Positions 35,191-44,369 of a stretch of DNA of 64,000 bases are shown one piece after another. The DNA lies in contig JAUJNZ010000004.1 in the NCBI GenBank assembly GCA_030447905.1, forward strand, positions 62,001-126,000, read 5' to 3'. A program made the translations under genes and the position numbers. Position 1 is the first letter of the stretch, and each line of letters begins with the position of its first letter. Source of the DNA: Thermoleophilaceae bacterium (GTDB lineage: Bacteria > Actinomycetota > Thermoleophilia > Solirubrobacterales > Thermoleophilaceae). The notes below the pieces were generated by a model, which made no database searches, had not been told where the DNA came from, and saw nothing but the letters and a program-made list of their open reading frames with translations.

Positions 35191-36882
35191 CTAGTAGGTC
35201 CGCGCCTCGGGCTGCCACTGCGTCAGCGTGACGTCGGAGTAGGCGAGCTCGGGGACCTCGCCGTCGGAGCCGTTGTGGGTGACGGTGATGTGGCGCAGCC
35301 AGTCGTCGTCGTTGCGCTCGGGAAAGTCGGTGCGGTACTGGGCGCCCCGGCTCTCCTTGCGCTCGAGCGCCCCCATGACGATCGCCTCGGCGTTGTCGAG
35401 CATGAACCCAAGCTCGAGCGCACCCAGCACGTCCTGGTTGAAGATCGTGCCCTTGTCGTCGGTGGCCACGGTCTTGGCCTCCTCCTGGAGGCGCTTGACC
35501 ACCTCGAGGGCCTCCCCGAGACCGTCCTCGTCGCGGAACACGGCGACGTTCTTGTCCATGATCTCTCCGAGCTCGGCGTGGAGCTCGGAGACCCGCCTGC
35601 CGGTGCGCTCGCGCCCCACGATCGCCTCGATCGCTGATTTCTCGTGCTCGAGCTGGGCCCTGGAGGCGCTCGGCATGACCATCGCCTTGGCCTCGCGAGC
35701 CGCGCGGGCGCCGGCGCGGCGGCCGAAGACGAGCGTGTCGAGGAGCGAGTTGGCGCCGAGCCGGTTGCCTCCGTGCACGGACACGCAGGCGGTCTCGCCC
35801 GCGGCGTAGAGGCCGCTCACCGGAGTGTGCCCGTCCGTGTCGGTCTTGATCCCGCCCATCACGTAGTGGTTGCCCGGCTTGACCGGGACCGGCTCGCGGG
35901 TGATGTCGACACCGGCGAAGTCGCGCGCGATCATGACGATCTCCCGCAGCGCCTCGTGGATGCGCTTGCGCGGCACCTTGGTGATGTCGAGGTGGACGGT
36001 GCCGTCCTCGAAGCCGCGGCCCTCATCGATCTCGATCTGCTCGGCGCGCGAGACGACGTCGCGGGACGCAAGCTCCATCTTGTTCGGCGCGTACTTCTCC
36101 ATGAAGCGCTCGCCCTCGGCGTTGTAGAGGTGGGCTCCCTCGCCGCGCGCGCCCTCGGTGATGAGCAGCCCGTTGCCCGCGAGCGTCGTCGGGTGGTACT
36201 GGACCATCTCCATGTCCATCAGCGGCGCGCCGATGCGGTAGGCGAGCGCGATCCCGTCGCCCGTGCACACGAGCGCGTTGGTCGTAGGGTCGTAGACCTG
36301 CCCGTTCCCGCCGGTGGCGAGAATCACCTGCTTGGCGTGGAAGAGCTCCATCGCGCCGTCGCGCAGGTTGCGCGTGACCGCGCCCGCGACGTTGCCGGAG
36401 TCGTCCTGGACCAGCGCGGTGACGAAGAACTCCTCGTAGCGACGGACCTCCTGGTGCTTCATGAGCTGCTCGTAGAGCACGTGGAGGATGGCCTGACCGG
36501 TGATGTCGGCTACGTAGTAGGTCCGCGCGGCGGAGGCGCCGCCGAACGCGCGCGTACCCAGCATGCCCCCATCGTTGCGGTGGAAGGTCGTGCCGAGATG
36601 CTCGAGATGAAGGATCTCCTCGGGAGCCTCCCGGCACATGATCTCGATCGCGTTCTGGTCGCCGAGGTAGTCGGAGCCCTTGACGGTGTCGAAGGCGTGT
36701 GACTCCCACGAGTCCTCGGGGTTCAGCGCGGCGTTGATACCGCCCTGCGCGGCGTTCGAGTGCGAGCGCACGGGGTGGAGCTTCGAGACGATGCCGACCG
36801 TGGCGCCGCCCTCGGCGGCGGCGAGCGCGGCGCGCATGCCGGCGAGGCCGGCGCCGATTACGAGGACGTCGTGGTGGGGCAT
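35191..36882 (-). CDS. sdhA: Succinate dehydrogenase flavoprotein subunit
   Basis: 563 residues from ATG 36882. N-terminal FAD-binding motif [20 protein letters not shown]; the FAD-linking His lies in [38 protein letters not shown] and [11 protein letters not shown]-like segments form the dicarboxylate site. The C-terminal capping domain is intact, ending in a tail with QWQPEARTY. It oxidises succinate to fumarate and passes electrons through SdhB to the CCG subunit. Longer upstream reading is possible but is arginine/serine-rich and rejected. Confidence 0.96.
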   Translation of the reverse strand: MPHHDVLVIGAGLAGMRAALAAAEGGATVGIVSKLHPVRSHSNAAQGGINAALNPEDSWESHAFDTVKGSDYLGDQNAIEIMCREAPEEILHLEHLGTTFHRNDGGMLGTRAFGGASAARTYYVADITGQAILHVLYEQLMKHQEVRRYEEFFVTALVQDDSGNVAGAVTRNLRDGAMELFHAKQVILATGGNGQVYDPTTNALVCTGDGIALAYRIGAPLMDMEMVQYHPTTLAGNGLLITEGARGEGAHLYNAEGERFMEKYAPNKMELASRDVVSRAEQIEIDEGRGFEDGTVHLDITKVPRKRIHEALREIVMIARDFAGVDITREPVPVKPGNHYVMGGIKTDTDGHTPVSGLYAAGETACVSVHGGNRLGANSLLDTLVFGRRAGARAAREAKAMVMPSASRAQLEHEKSAIEAIVGRERTGRRVSELHAELGEIMDKNVAVFRDEDGLGEALEVVKRLQEEAKTVATDDKGTIFNQDVLGALELGFMLDNAEAIVMGALERKESRGAQYRTDFPERNDDDWLRHITVTHNGSDGEVPELAYSDVTLTQWQPEARTY

Positions 36883-37036
36883 CTCGTTGGCTCTTGAGGA
36901 GTACGGGGACGGAGGGGAGGAGGGTCGAACCCGCAAGACGATTCTACGGGACGGTGATAGCGGCAACCCGTGGTCAGACGCTGACTCACCCGCGCCCCGA
37001 GCGGGAGGCACAACGCCCGCAGTCGCCTTGACGGGG

Positions 37037-37468
37037 CTACTCGGCGATCGGGCGATCGCCCCGGCCGCGCCACAGCCTGACCTCGTAGAGCGAGAGGCCC
37101 ACCAGCGCAGCGACGAAGAGACCGAGCCACACGAGCGCGGCCACCGCCGCAGCGGGCGAGCTGTAGGCCGCGGCGATCCCCGCGAGGGTGTCGTCGGCCG
37201 CCGGCCCGATGTGCACTGCGAGGACGAAGAAGCCGCCGGCGGAAGAGAGGAGCAGCCAGAAGCGCGGCCCCGCTCGTCCGCGCTTGGAGAGGACGAGCCC
37301 GGCGCCGATCACCGGATAGACGAGCAGGCTGTAGGTGAACGGATTGACGCCGCCGGCCAGCGGCCAGCCGGTCGCTCCGCGCAGGACGTGGTCGACGTGG
37401 TGCCCGAGGCTGAAAGCGACGGCGAGCCCGATGAAGGCGTAGAGCGAGCGGGTCACGAAGTGCTCCAC
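37037..37468 (-). CDS. Membrane protein with His-rich first helix, upstream of sdhA
   Basis: 143 residues from GTG 37468. Four predicted helices, starting [20 protein letters not shown] and followed by [15 protein letters not shown], which puts a pair of histidines near the membrane face; such residues can bind heme, but the sequence does not match SdhC or SdhD. The position directly upstream of sdhA on the same strand suggests co-transcription; the SDH here seems to be an anchor-less type, so this protein may be unrelated or a non-canonical partner. The start overlaps the DUF1707 gene by 16 bases. Confidence 0.55.
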   Translation of the reverse strand: MEHFVTRSLYAFIGLAVAFSLGHHVDHVLRGATGWPLAGGVNPFTYSLLVYPVIGAGLVLSKRGRAGPRFWLLLSSAGGFFVLAVHIGPAADDTLAGIAAAYSSPAAAVAALVWLGLFVAALVGLSLYEVRLWRGRGDRPIAE

Positions 37469-37901
37469 TCGCTTGCTCGGCGCGGACCGCGGTGCCGAGC
37501 GCCGTGGTGGACGTGGCGCTTGGCGAGACCGAGGCCCCAGCCGAGCAGCGGCCACAGCGGCCAGAAGTAACCGGCTCCCGAGATCGCCCAGACCACGATC
37601 AGAAGCAGGTTGACGGCGGCGTAGATCGCGAGCTGGCGCCGCGCGTCGCCTCGATCTCCGCGGACGGCGTGCGCGGGCTTAGTCGCGGGGGCCTCGTCCG
37701 GGAGATCCTCGATCACCGAAGCGAGCTCGCCGCGGGTGCGGGAGCCGAGGGCGCGCTCGACCCGCTCTTCTAGCTCCTGGGGCGTCAGTCGCCCCTCGGC
37801 GCGCCGTCGCGGAGCAGCACCACGGCACGCTCGACGTCGGAGGCGAGCAGGTCGGAGCCGCCTGGCAATGCCAAAGGGTAGGGTCGTCGCTCAGGGGCCA
37901 T
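37453..37901 (-). pseudogene. DUF1707-2TM protein with one frameshift
   Basis: From ATG 37901 the frame gives GSDLLASDVERAVVLLRDGA and then runs into a stop; one base further the frame continues EGRLTPQELEERVERALGSR, a DUF1707 pattern, and two transmembrane helices (LAIYAAVNLLLIVVWAIS and YFWPLWPLLGWGLGLA). A single missing base near 37797 explains the break. DUF1707 proteins are small actinobacterial membrane-associated proteins of unknown function. Located just across a 30-base divergent promoter from padR, so its expression is probably PadR-controlled. Confidence 0.7.
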
Positions 37902-37905
37902 AGTC

Positions 37906-37926
37906 CGAAACATACCATATGCTTCG
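37906..37926. promoter_or_regulatory. Perfect inverted repeat between DUF1707 gene and padR
   Basis: CGAA-N-CATA-N3-TATG-N-TTCG, 8 matched bases per arm over 21 bp, filling most of the 30-base gap between the two divergent start codons. This is the expected place and size for a PadR operator controlling both directions. It is the most AT-rich point nearby. Confidence 0.6.
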
Positions 37927-37931
37927 TACCT

Positions 37932-38453
37932 ATGCTCACCTCCACCTCCTACATCGTCCTCGGGCTGGTCGATTGGATCGGCGAGGCCACTCCGTACGAG
38001 CTCAAGCAGCGGATCGCCGAGACCGTCGGCAACTTCTGGTCGGTGCCCCACTCACAGCTCTACGCGGAGCCCGCGAGGCTCACCGCGAGCGGTCACCTCT
38101 CGGAGCGGCGCGAGCGGGGCGGCCGCCGGCGCCGTCTCTTCTCCCTGACCGACCACGGCCGCGAGGCGCTGTCGGCGTGGCGGTCCCAGCCGGCCGACGA
38201 TCCGCTCCCCGAGCTCAGGGACCCCGGGCTCCTGCGGCTGTTCTTCGGCGCCGACCCGCAGGCGATCGCCCGGACTCGGCTCCATGCCCACCAGGAGAAG
38301 CTGCGCAGCTATGAGGAGCGGTTGGCGCGCGACTCGGGCGCCCCGCCGCGCGGGCCGTGGCTTGCCCTCGAGGCGGGCATCGGGCACGAGCGCGAGTGGG
38401 TGCGGTTCTGGGCCCAACTGGCGGCTCCCACCTCCGATCCGATCGCCGGATGA
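37932..38453 (+). CDS. PadR-family transcriptional regulator
   Basis: 173 residues from ATG 37932. The N-terminal winged helix is canonical: STSYIVLGLVDWIGEATPYE, LKQRIAETVGNFWSVPHSQL and LTASGHLSERRERGGRRRRL-FSLTDHGREAL. The C-terminal half (about 95-170) is the helical dimerisation/ligand part of the Vir_act_alpha type. PadR repressors respond to phenolics or other small molecules; the inducer here is unknown. A 21-base inverted repeat lies six bases before the start. Confidence 0.92.
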   Translation: MLTSTSYIVLGLVDWIGEATPYELKQRIAETVGNFWSVPHSQLYAEPARLTASGHLSERRERGGRRRRLFSLTDHGREALSAWRSQPADDPLPELRDPGLLRLFFGADPQAIARTRLHAHQEKLRSYEERLARDSGAPPRGPWLALEAGIGHEREWVRFWAQLAAPTSDPIAG

Positions 38454-38549
38454 ATTCCTCCGAGTCGGTCGGGGCACGACCTACGGCGCTCGGCGCGGGG
38501 GGCGCCGCACGGTCCCGTACCGGGCACAGCGCGGTCCCTCCCGGCCTCC

Positions 38550-39725
38550 CTACTGAGCCGTCCGCAGCGCCCGCCGCAGGTGACCTAGCGTGAGAACGCC
38601 GCGGAGCACGCCCTCCGAGTCGACCGCGATCACCGCTCCGAGGCGACGCAGCGCCTCCGAGCCGAGCAGCGCCTCGAGCGGGTCGTCGGTGCGGACCCGG
38701 AACGTCTCGCCCGAGCCCTGGCGCACGAGATCCCCGGCGCTTCGGCCCGGTCGCTCGGACTCCGGTACGCCCTCGACGTCCTCGCGGGCCAGGAGGCCGA
38801 GGTAGTGCCCGGTCCCGTCGACGACGGGAAACCACGGCCACCCGTAGCGCAGGAAAAGCTCGTCGTGGGCACGGTCCAGAGACGTCTCGGCGGCCGCGGC
38901 CACGGGCTCTGAGTCCATCACGTCCTTGACCTCGAGCCGCTCGATGCCGGCGGTGAGCTGCGACTGAGTCACGGCGGATCGGGCCGCCTGGGCGATGAAG
39001 ACGCCGACCAGGACAAGCCACACGCCGCCGAGGGGGTCGACCTCGACGGCGACGAAGATGCCCAGCCCGATGAGCGCGAACGAGAGGACGCGGCCAAGGC
39101 CGGCCGCGATGCGGGTGGCCCGGGCCCGATCGCCGGTCAGCTTCCAGGCGACCGCCCGAGCGATGCGGCCGCCGTCGAGCGGCAGCCCGGGCAGCAGGTT
39201 GAAGACGAGCAGCAGCGCGTTGATCTGGGCCAGGTAGCCGAGCACGATGGCACCGGCGCCAGTCGCGTCGACCGTCTCGGGTCTGAGCTCGAGGGCGGCG
39301 CGGAACCCGCCGGAGCCGGCAAGCGCGACGCCGGCCCCGACGGTCGCGATGACCACCAGCAGGGTCACCAGCGGGCCGGCGGCGGCGATGCGAAAGTCGA
39401 CGCCGGCCGAGCGGGCGTCGCTGCGCATCCGCGCGACCCCGCCAAACAACCAGAGGTCGATTCCGGCGATCGAGATCCCGTTGCGCCGCGCCACCACTGC
39501 GTGGCCGAGCTCGTGCACCACGACCGAGGCAAAGAAAAGCAGGGCGGTGAGCACGGCGAGGGCGAAGGGGAGGACATCGCCCGCGGTCGGGAGCGCGCGG
39601 CCCAACGTGCCCGAGAGGATCCAGATGATCAGGAAGAGGACGAGGAACCAGCTCGGGTCGACTCCCACGCGGACGCCGAGGACGTTGGCGAGCTTGATCG
39701 AGCGACCACCCGGCATCGAGATCAT
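38550..39725 (-). CDS. Site-2-protease-like M50 metalloprotease with CBS domains
   Basis: About 391 residues from ATG 39725 (ATG 39716 also possible). Membrane-embedded zinc protease motif VVVHELGHAVVARR (HExxH) and the second ligand block NLLPGLPLDGGRI. Two CBS domains follow from about 265 (VKDVMDSEPVAAAA and FPVVDGTGHYLGLL, then VRTDDPLEALLG), a common arrangement in Rv0359-like S2P homologues, where CBS modules may sense nucleotides. It probably cleaves a membrane-anchored regulator, identity unknown. It is divergent from icd. Confidence 0.9.
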   Translation of the reverse strand: MISMPGGRSIKLANVLGVRVGVDPSWFLVLFLIIWILSGTLGRALPTAGDVLPFALAVLTALLFFASVVVHELGHAVVARRNGISIAGIDLWLFGGVARMRSDARSAGVDFRIAAAGPLVTLLVVIATVGAGVALAGSGGFRAALELRPETVDATGAGAIVLGYLAQINALLLVFNLLPGLPLDGGRIARAVAWKLTGDRARATRIAAGLGRVLSFALIGLGIFVAVEVDPLGGVWLVLVGVFIAQAARSAVTQSQLTAGIERLEVKDVMDSEPVAAAAETSLDRAHDELFLRYGWPWFPVVDGTGHYLGLLAREDVEGVPESERPGRSAGDLVRQGSGETFRVRTDDPLEALLGSEALRRLGAVIAVDSEGVLRGVLTLGHLRRALRTAQ

Positions 39726-39840
39726 CGTCGCAGACGCGCGCGAGCAGATTGCGGCTCCCGCCGTACGCGAACGAGCGCGCGGGGATAATGCCCCGTGCAC
39801 GCCCTCGGGGGCGACGCGACAGCAAATCGAGAGGAGCGAC

Positions 39841-40935
39841 GTGGCGTATCAGGTGACCTTCATCCGAGGCGATGGAACCGGCCCCGAGATCTCGGAGGCG
39901 GTACGGCGCGTGCTCGAGGCCACCGGCGTCGACTTCGAGTGGGATTGGCAGGAGGCGGGAGCCGACGTCTACGAGGAGGAGGGCAGCCCGCTGCCCGACC
40001 GCGTGATCGACTCGATCAGGGAGCGTGGGCTGGCGATCAAGGGACCGGTCACCACGCCGGTCGGCTCCGGCTTTCGCTCCATCAACGTCGCCCTGCGCAA
40101 GGAGCTCGACCTCTACGCCTGCCTGCGTCCCTGCAAGGCCTACGAGGGCGTCCGTACCCGCTTTCCCGAGACCGACGTGGTCATCGTCCGCGAGAACCAC
40201 GAGGATCTGTACGCCGGAGTCGAGTACGAGCGCGGCGACGAGCGGACCGAGGACCTGCGCCGGTTCATCAGGGACAGCGAGGGCACCGAGCTGCGCGAGG
40301 ACATCGGAGTCACAATCAAGGCGATCTCGGAGTACGGCACCAGGCGCATCGTGAAGGGCGCCTTCGAGTACGCCCGCGCCCACGGCCGCTCGAAGGTGAC
40401 CGCCGCCCACAAAGCCAACATCATGAAGTACTCCGACGGCCTGTTTCTCGAGGTGGCTCGCGAGGTCGCCGGGGAGTACGACGACATCGAGTTCGAGGAT
40501 CGCATCATCGACAACCTATGCAACCAGCTCGTCTCGCGGCCCGAGGAGTACGACGTCGTCGTCCTACCGAACCTCTACGGGGACATAGTCTCCGATCTCG
40601 GAGCCGGGCTGATCGGCGGCCTCGGCGTGGCTCCCGGAGCCAACGTCGGCGACGACTATGCCGTCTTCGAGGCCGTGCACGGCTCGGCACCAAAGTACAA
40701 GGGTCAGAACAAGGTCAACCCGATCGCGCTCATGCTCTCCGGAATGATGCTGCTACAGCACATCGAGGAGGGCGACGCCGCCGCGCGCATGGAGGATGCC
40801 ATAGCCGAGGTCATCAAGGAGGGCGAGTCGGTGACCTACGACATGAAGCCGAGCCGCGACGACCCCAGCGCGGTCGGCACCTCTGACGTCGCCGACGCGG
40901 TCATCGCCAAGATGCAAGAACGGGTGGCGGCCTGA
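39841..40935 (+). CDS. icd: Isocitrate dehydrogenase (NAD-type beta-decarboxylating dehydrogenase)
   Basis: 364 residues from GTG 39841, preceded by GAGAGGAG. Signature blocks: IRGDGTGPEISEAVRRVLEA, IKGPVTTPVGSGFRSIN, REN-HEDLYAGVEYER, and NLYGDIVSDLGAGLIGGLGV with HGSAPKYKGQNKVNP. The last block suits NAD-dependent isocitrate dehydrogenases and relatives (homoisocitrate, isopropylmalate); the SIN-x-x-L-R-x2-L motif near 90 and neighbouring TCA genes favour isocitrate. The open frame extends upstream across the promoter of the protease gene; GTG 39841 is chosen for the ribosome site. Confidence 0.88.
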   Translation: MAYQVTFIRGDGTGPEISEAVRRVLEATGVDFEWDWQEAGADVYEEEGSPLPDRVIDSIRERGLAIKGPVTTPVGSGFRSINVALRKELDLYACLRPCKAYEGVRTRFPETDVVIVRENHEDLYAGVEYERGDERTEDLRRFIRDSEGTELREDIGVTIKAISEYGTRRIVKGAFEYARAHGRSKVTAAHKANIMKYSDGLFLEVAREVAGEYDDIEFEDRIIDNLCNQLVSRPEEYDVVVLPNLYGDIVSDLGAGLIGGLGVAPGANVGDDYAVFEAVHGSAPKYKGQNKVNPIALMLSGMMLLQHIEEGDAAARMEDAIAEVIKEGESVTYDMKPSRDDPSAVGTSDVADAVIAKMQERVAA

Positions 40936-41005
40936 CCGCCACACCCGTCACCGCACCGCCGTGACCGGCGCAGGCAGGCGCGACGCGGGGGGGCGCGGCC
41001 GGATC

Positions 41006-41425
41006 TCAGCGCGCGACGAAGCCGCGTCCCTCCTTGTCGATCGCGCCCTGGCTCTGGAGGTCGGCCACGATCCGGTAGAGGTAGTTGCGCTGCTTCATTC
41101 CGAGCCGGTCGGCGATCTCGGCCACGGTGATGCCCGGGTTCTGACGCACGAGCTCGAGGGTCTCTCCGGACCGCCCCCCGGCGCGCCGGCGCTGGCGCCG
41201 GCGCCCGTTGGCCGGTGCCGCCCGCCTTCTGCTACCGCCGGCCGCGCGACCGCTTGTCCCGCCGCTGCCCCGGGCTGCGGCGCGGCCCCCCCCGACCGGC
41301 TGTCCGTCGAGCCCCTCGAGTGCGGTTCTGGCCCGCTCGAGCCGGTTGTACTCCTCTTGCAGCGGGCGGAGCTCTTCGAGCCGTCGCTCGATCTGCGCCC
41401 GGGTATCGGTCAAGAAGTCAGCCAT
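41006..41425 (-). CDS. Coiled-coil/HTH DNA-binding protein
   Basis: 139 residues. An N-terminal coiled coil (about 5-42, RRLEELRPLQEEYNRLERAR), a Gly/Arg/Ala-rich basic linker, and a C-terminal winged helix-turn-helix at about 88-139: ETLELVRQNPGITVAEIADR, LGMKQRNYLYRIVADLQSQG. Such proteins are common in Thermoleophilia and look like nucleoid- or promoter-associated regulators. It is divergent from mdh, 34 bases apart, so it may regulate mdh or itself. No ligand domain. Confidence 0.75.
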   Translation of the reverse strand: MADFLTDTRAQIERRLEELRPLQEEYNRLERARTALEGLDGQPVGGGRAAARGSGGTSGRAAGGSRRRAAPANGRRRQRRRAGGRSGETLELVRQNPGITVAEIADRLGMKQRNYLYRIVADLQSQGAIDKEGRGFVAR

Positions 41426-41459
41426 GTCACCCTCTCCTGACGAAAGGTAAAGTCAGTCA

Positions 41460-42392
41460 ATGCGTCGTACCAAGGTTACTGTAGTCGGCGCCGGCAACGT
41501 CGGCGCGACGTGCGCGCAGAGGATCGCCGAGCGCGACTACGCGGACGTCGTCCTCGTGGACATCGTCGAGGGACTGCCGCAGGGCAAGGCGCTCGACATG
41601 AACCAATCCGGTCCGGTGGTCGGTTATGAGCCGAACCTCGTCGGGACCAATAACTACGGGGATACGTCGGGTTCGGACATCTTCATCATCACCTCGGGCC
41701 TCGCTCGCCAACCGGGGATGAGCCGCGACGACCTGCTTCAGAGGAACAAGGAGATAGTGGGCAGCGTGGCCCGGGAGGCGGCCGACCGCTCGCCTGACGC
41801 GATCCTGATCGTGGTGACCAATCCGCTCGACGCGATGTGTCACGTTGCCTACGATGCGACGAAGTTCCCGCGCCAACGGGTGTTCGGCATGGCCGGAATC
41901 CTCGACTCGGCGCGGTTTCGCGCCTTCCTCGCGTGGGAGCTCGGGGTCTCGGCCAAGGACGTGAACGGGTTCGTCCTCGGGGGGCACGGGGATACCATGG
42001 TCCCCTGCGTCAGCTACACCACGGTGGCGGGGGTACCGGTCGAGCAGCGCATCTCCTCGAATCGGCTCGAGGAGATCGTCCAGCGCACGCGCGACGGCGG
42101 CGCCGAGATCGTCAAGCTGCTCGCGAAGGGCTCGGCCTACTACGCCCCCGCGGCGGCGGTCGCGGAGATGGTCGACGCGATCGTCCTCGACCAGAGCCGC
42201 ATCCTGCCGTGCGCGGCCCTGTGTGAGGGCGAGTACGGCATCGACGGGCTGTTCGTCGGGGTACCGATCCGGCTCGGCGCCGAGGGCATCGAGGAGATCG
42301 TCGAGATCGAGCTGAACGACCACGAGCGCGAGGACCTCGGCAAGTCGGCCGACTCTGTGCGCGAGCTCGTCGCCACGCTGGCTCAGGTCTAG
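41460..42392 (+). CDS. mdh: Malate dehydrogenase
   Basis: 310 residues, matching the LDH-like MDH family. N-terminal NAD-binding [18 protein letters not shown]; the substrate-specificity Arg is in [17 protein letters not shown] (Arg where lactate dehydrogenases have Gln); [11 protein letters not shown] and [16 protein letters not shown] supply the catalytic His and Arg. It interconverts malate and oxaloacetate with NAD. Lying after icd and close to sdhABE, it is part of a TCA-enzyme neighbourhood. ATG 41460 is the only reasonable start. Confidence 0.95.
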   Translation: MRRTKVTVVGAGNVGATCAQRIAERDYADVVLVDIVEGLPQGKALDMNQSGPVVGYEPNLVGTNNYGDTSGSDIFIITSGLARQPGMSRDDLLQRNKEIVGSVAREAADRSPDAILIVVTNPLDAMCHVAYDATKFPRQRVFGMAGILDSARFRAFLAWELGVSAKDVNGFVLGGHGDTMVPCVSYTTVAGVPVEQRISSNRLEEIVQRTRDGGAEIVKLLAKGSAYYAPAAAVAEMVDAIVLDQSRILPCAALCEGEYGIDGLFVGVPIRLGAEGIEEIVEIELNDHEREDLGKSADSVRELVATLAQV

Positions 42393-42426
42393 AGATCGAA
42401 GTCGGCCCCGGTGGAGGCCAACGGCG

Positions 42427-42861
42427 TCAGGCCTCGAGCAGGTTCTTGAGCCGTTCGAGCGAGCGCTCGACCTCCCGGCCCGCGGCGGCTGAGACCGCGC
42501 GTCCGGCGATCCGGCCGGCTGCTCCTCCGGGGAGCTGGTACTCGTTGAGGTAGGAAAAGTGAGTGGTGCCGTCGCGGTCCTCGATGTCGTAGACGACGCG
42601 GGCCTTCGTCCACGCGGGCCCCTTGCCCTCCCAGACCACCTTCGAGGGTCGCTCGTCGTGGGTCACCTGCCAGTTGACGGTGAAGCGCTGGCCGGCGACC
42701 TTGACCTTCTGGATCATCTCGGAGCCCTGCTCGAGCCGGTCGGGTGCCTTCTCGAACCCCGCGTGGATGGTCACCCACTCGCCCAGGCGGTCGGGGTCCA
42801 TCAGCAGCGTGTAAACCCCGTCGGGGTCGACGGCCAGGTCGACCTGGCGCTCGATCTTCAC
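42427..42861 (-). CDS. SRPBCC (polyketide cyclase/START-like) protein
   Basis: 144 residues from GTG 42861, coupled by a GTGA overlap to the preceding oxidoreductase gene. The pattern VKIERQVDLAVDPDGVYTLL, DRLGEWVTIH, and a long central beta-sheet with a C-terminal amphipathic helix (AAGREVERSLERLKNLLEA) is typical of SRPBCC ligand-binding proteins. It has a hydrophobic pocket but no catalytic residues can be inferred. Together with the upstream NmrA-like protein it may handle a small hydrophobic molecule. Confidence 0.85.
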   Translation of the reverse strand: MKIERQVDLAVDPDGVYTLLMDPDRLGEWVTIHAGFEKAPDRLEQGSEMIQKVKVAGQRFTVNWQVTHDERPSKVVWEGKGPAWTKARVVYDIEDRDGTTHFSYLNEYQLPGGAAGRIAGRAVSAAAGREVERSLERLKNLLEA

Positions 42862-43775
42862 CGCGCCGCGAGCTCCTCGGTGCGCTCCCACTCCGCCAGC
42901 GCCCGCTCGACGGCTCGGCGGAAGCCGAGCGGGCGGAGGCCGTAGATCGCCGCCGCCGCGTCGTCGCGGGGAAGGAGGTCGTCTTCGAGGCTCTGCATCA
43001 GCGGGCGCACGAGCTCGCGCGGCTGACTGGTCACGGCGGCGACCAGAGCGCTCGCCGCCGGGGTCTGGTTGATCCCGAGCGGGAGCGGCAGGCGCCCGAC
43101 TCCGAGCAGGTCGGCGATTTGCTCGATCATCTGCCCGTAGCTCAGCGCATCCGGCCCCGCGATGTCGAGCGACCGCCCCTCGGCCTCGGGTCGCTCGGGC
43201 GTCAGGGCGAGGTACTCGAGGGCGTCGCGCTCGGCGATCGGTCGGGTGCGGCGCACTCGCCAGGCCGGAAAGGGGAGGATTCGCAGGCGCTCGACGAGCC
43301 GAACGAGGATCCTGAACGACGACGATTCGGCGCCGATCAGGATCGAGGCCCGCAGCGCGGTCGAGCGCGGCAGCTCTTCCAACAAGATCCGCTCGACCTC
43401 GAGGCGCGAGCGCAGATGGACCGATCTGGGTCCGCCGGCGGGAACGAGCCCCCCGAGGTAGACCGCGCGCTCGAGACCGGCGGCACGGGCGGCGCGGGCG
43501 AAGTTGCGGACCGCCCGGCGGTCGCGGCTCGCGAAGTCGTCGGAGCCGGCCTCCATGGAGTGGACGAGGTAGTAGGCCGTCGAGCAGCCCTCGAGGGCCT
43601 CCTCGAGGCCCTTACCCGAGACCAGATCGCCCGGTGCGGGCTCGACGCCCGGCCGCTCCTCGAGGCGCGTCGGATCGCGGGCCAGCGCACGCACGGGCCG
43701 ACCGGCTCGGCTCAGCCGCTCGATCAGGCGCCGGCCGACGTAGCCGGTCGCTCCGGTGACAAGTTCCATGGTCAT
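42858..43775 (-). CDS. NAD(P)-binding NmrA/NDUFA9-like oxidoreductase
   Basis: 305 residues. N-terminal dinucleotide motif ELVTGATGYVGRRLIERLSR; the family block YYLVHSMEAGSDDFASRDRR; LGGLVPAGGPRSVHLRSRLE; and ILIGAESSSFRILVRLVERL. The usual Tyr-x3-Lys catalytic pair of short-chain dehydrogenases is absent, as common in this NAD-dependent epimerase-like branch with roles in quinone-associated or isomerisation steps. Its GTG-overlapped partner is an SRPBCC protein. Substrate unknown. Confidence 0.88.
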   Translation of the reverse strand: MTMELVTGATGYVGRRLIERLSRAGRPVRALARDPTRLEERPGVEPAPGDLVSGKGLEEALEGCSTAYYLVHSMEAGSDDFASRDRRAVRNFARAARAAGLERAVYLGGLVPAGGPRSVHLRSRLEVERILLEELPRSTALRASILIGAESSSFRILVRLVERLRILPFPAWRVRRTRPIAERDALEYLALTPERPEAEGRSLDIAGPDALSYGQMIEQIADLLGVGRLPLPLGINQTPAASALVAAVTSQPRELVRPLMQSLEDDLLPRDDAAAAIYGLRPLGFRRAVERALAEWERTEELAAR

Positions 43776-44068
43776 CGTCTACCCGTCCGCACGGGCCTAC
43801 GAGCGCGAGCGGGGCGAGACCAAGGGGTCCGCCGGATCTATTCGCAGCGGCCAAAACCCGCTCGGTGCGACCGCGCGGTGAACGCGTCCTCGGTTTGGCG
43901 CAAAGAGCAGGAAAAGCAAAAGCGCGCGATTTGCGAGGACCGACCTGGACGGGGGGAGCGAGATCGGCGAGCATCCGATCCCGGGTCGCCAGGGCGGCGG
44001 CCCCGAGAGAGCGTCGTCGCGGGGCGACGGGCCGACACCAACAAGCGAGGCGGGAGGAGCCGGGGCGG

Positions 44069-44272
44069 ATGTCGAAGGGAAAGCGCGTGACGTGCGAAGA
44101 CTGCTACTTCAAGCAGAACATGCTCTGTGCCCTCGAGCTGAGCGCTCCATGCGCGACTTTCCGCTCGGCGAAGCAGGGCCTGCGTCCCGAGCGCCAGCTT
44201 TCGTTCGTCTTTCGCACCCAGCGCACGCGCACCGCCTACGCCTTTCCGCAGCCGCCGGTCGCCGTCCGCTGA
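44069..44272 (+). CDS. Small Cys-containing conserved protein
   Basis: 67 residues from ATG 44069, preceded by GGGAGGAG. The first part MSKGKRVTCEDCYFKQNMLC carries a CxxC plus two further Cys (LELSAPCATF), likely a zinc knuckle; the second part ends RTRTAYAFPQPPVAVR. I recall similar short proteins in Thermoleophilia-type genomes, with no function. It stands alone between the NmrA-like gene (divergent, 293 bases away, nothing else seen there) and the MBL-fold gene. Confidence 0.65.
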   Translation: MSKGKRVTCEDCYFKQNMLCALELSAPCATFRSAKQGLRPERQLSFVFRTQRTRTAYAFPQPPVAVR

Positions 44273-44369
44273 AGCCGGGCGCTCGAGGCGCCGGGCGGTC
44301 GGCGCGCCTGCGCGCGCCGGCACGGATCGCCCGCTCGGGCCATGGCCCGCGAAGTAGAGTGCGCCGACG

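Noticed and set aside
35644-36702. A plus-strand frame of 352 codons opposite sdhA
   Set aside because: Antisense shadow of sdhA; no motif.
43776-44068. Possible gene upstream of the small Cys protein
   Set aside because: Frames here are open only by composition; the good ribosome site and start are at 44069.
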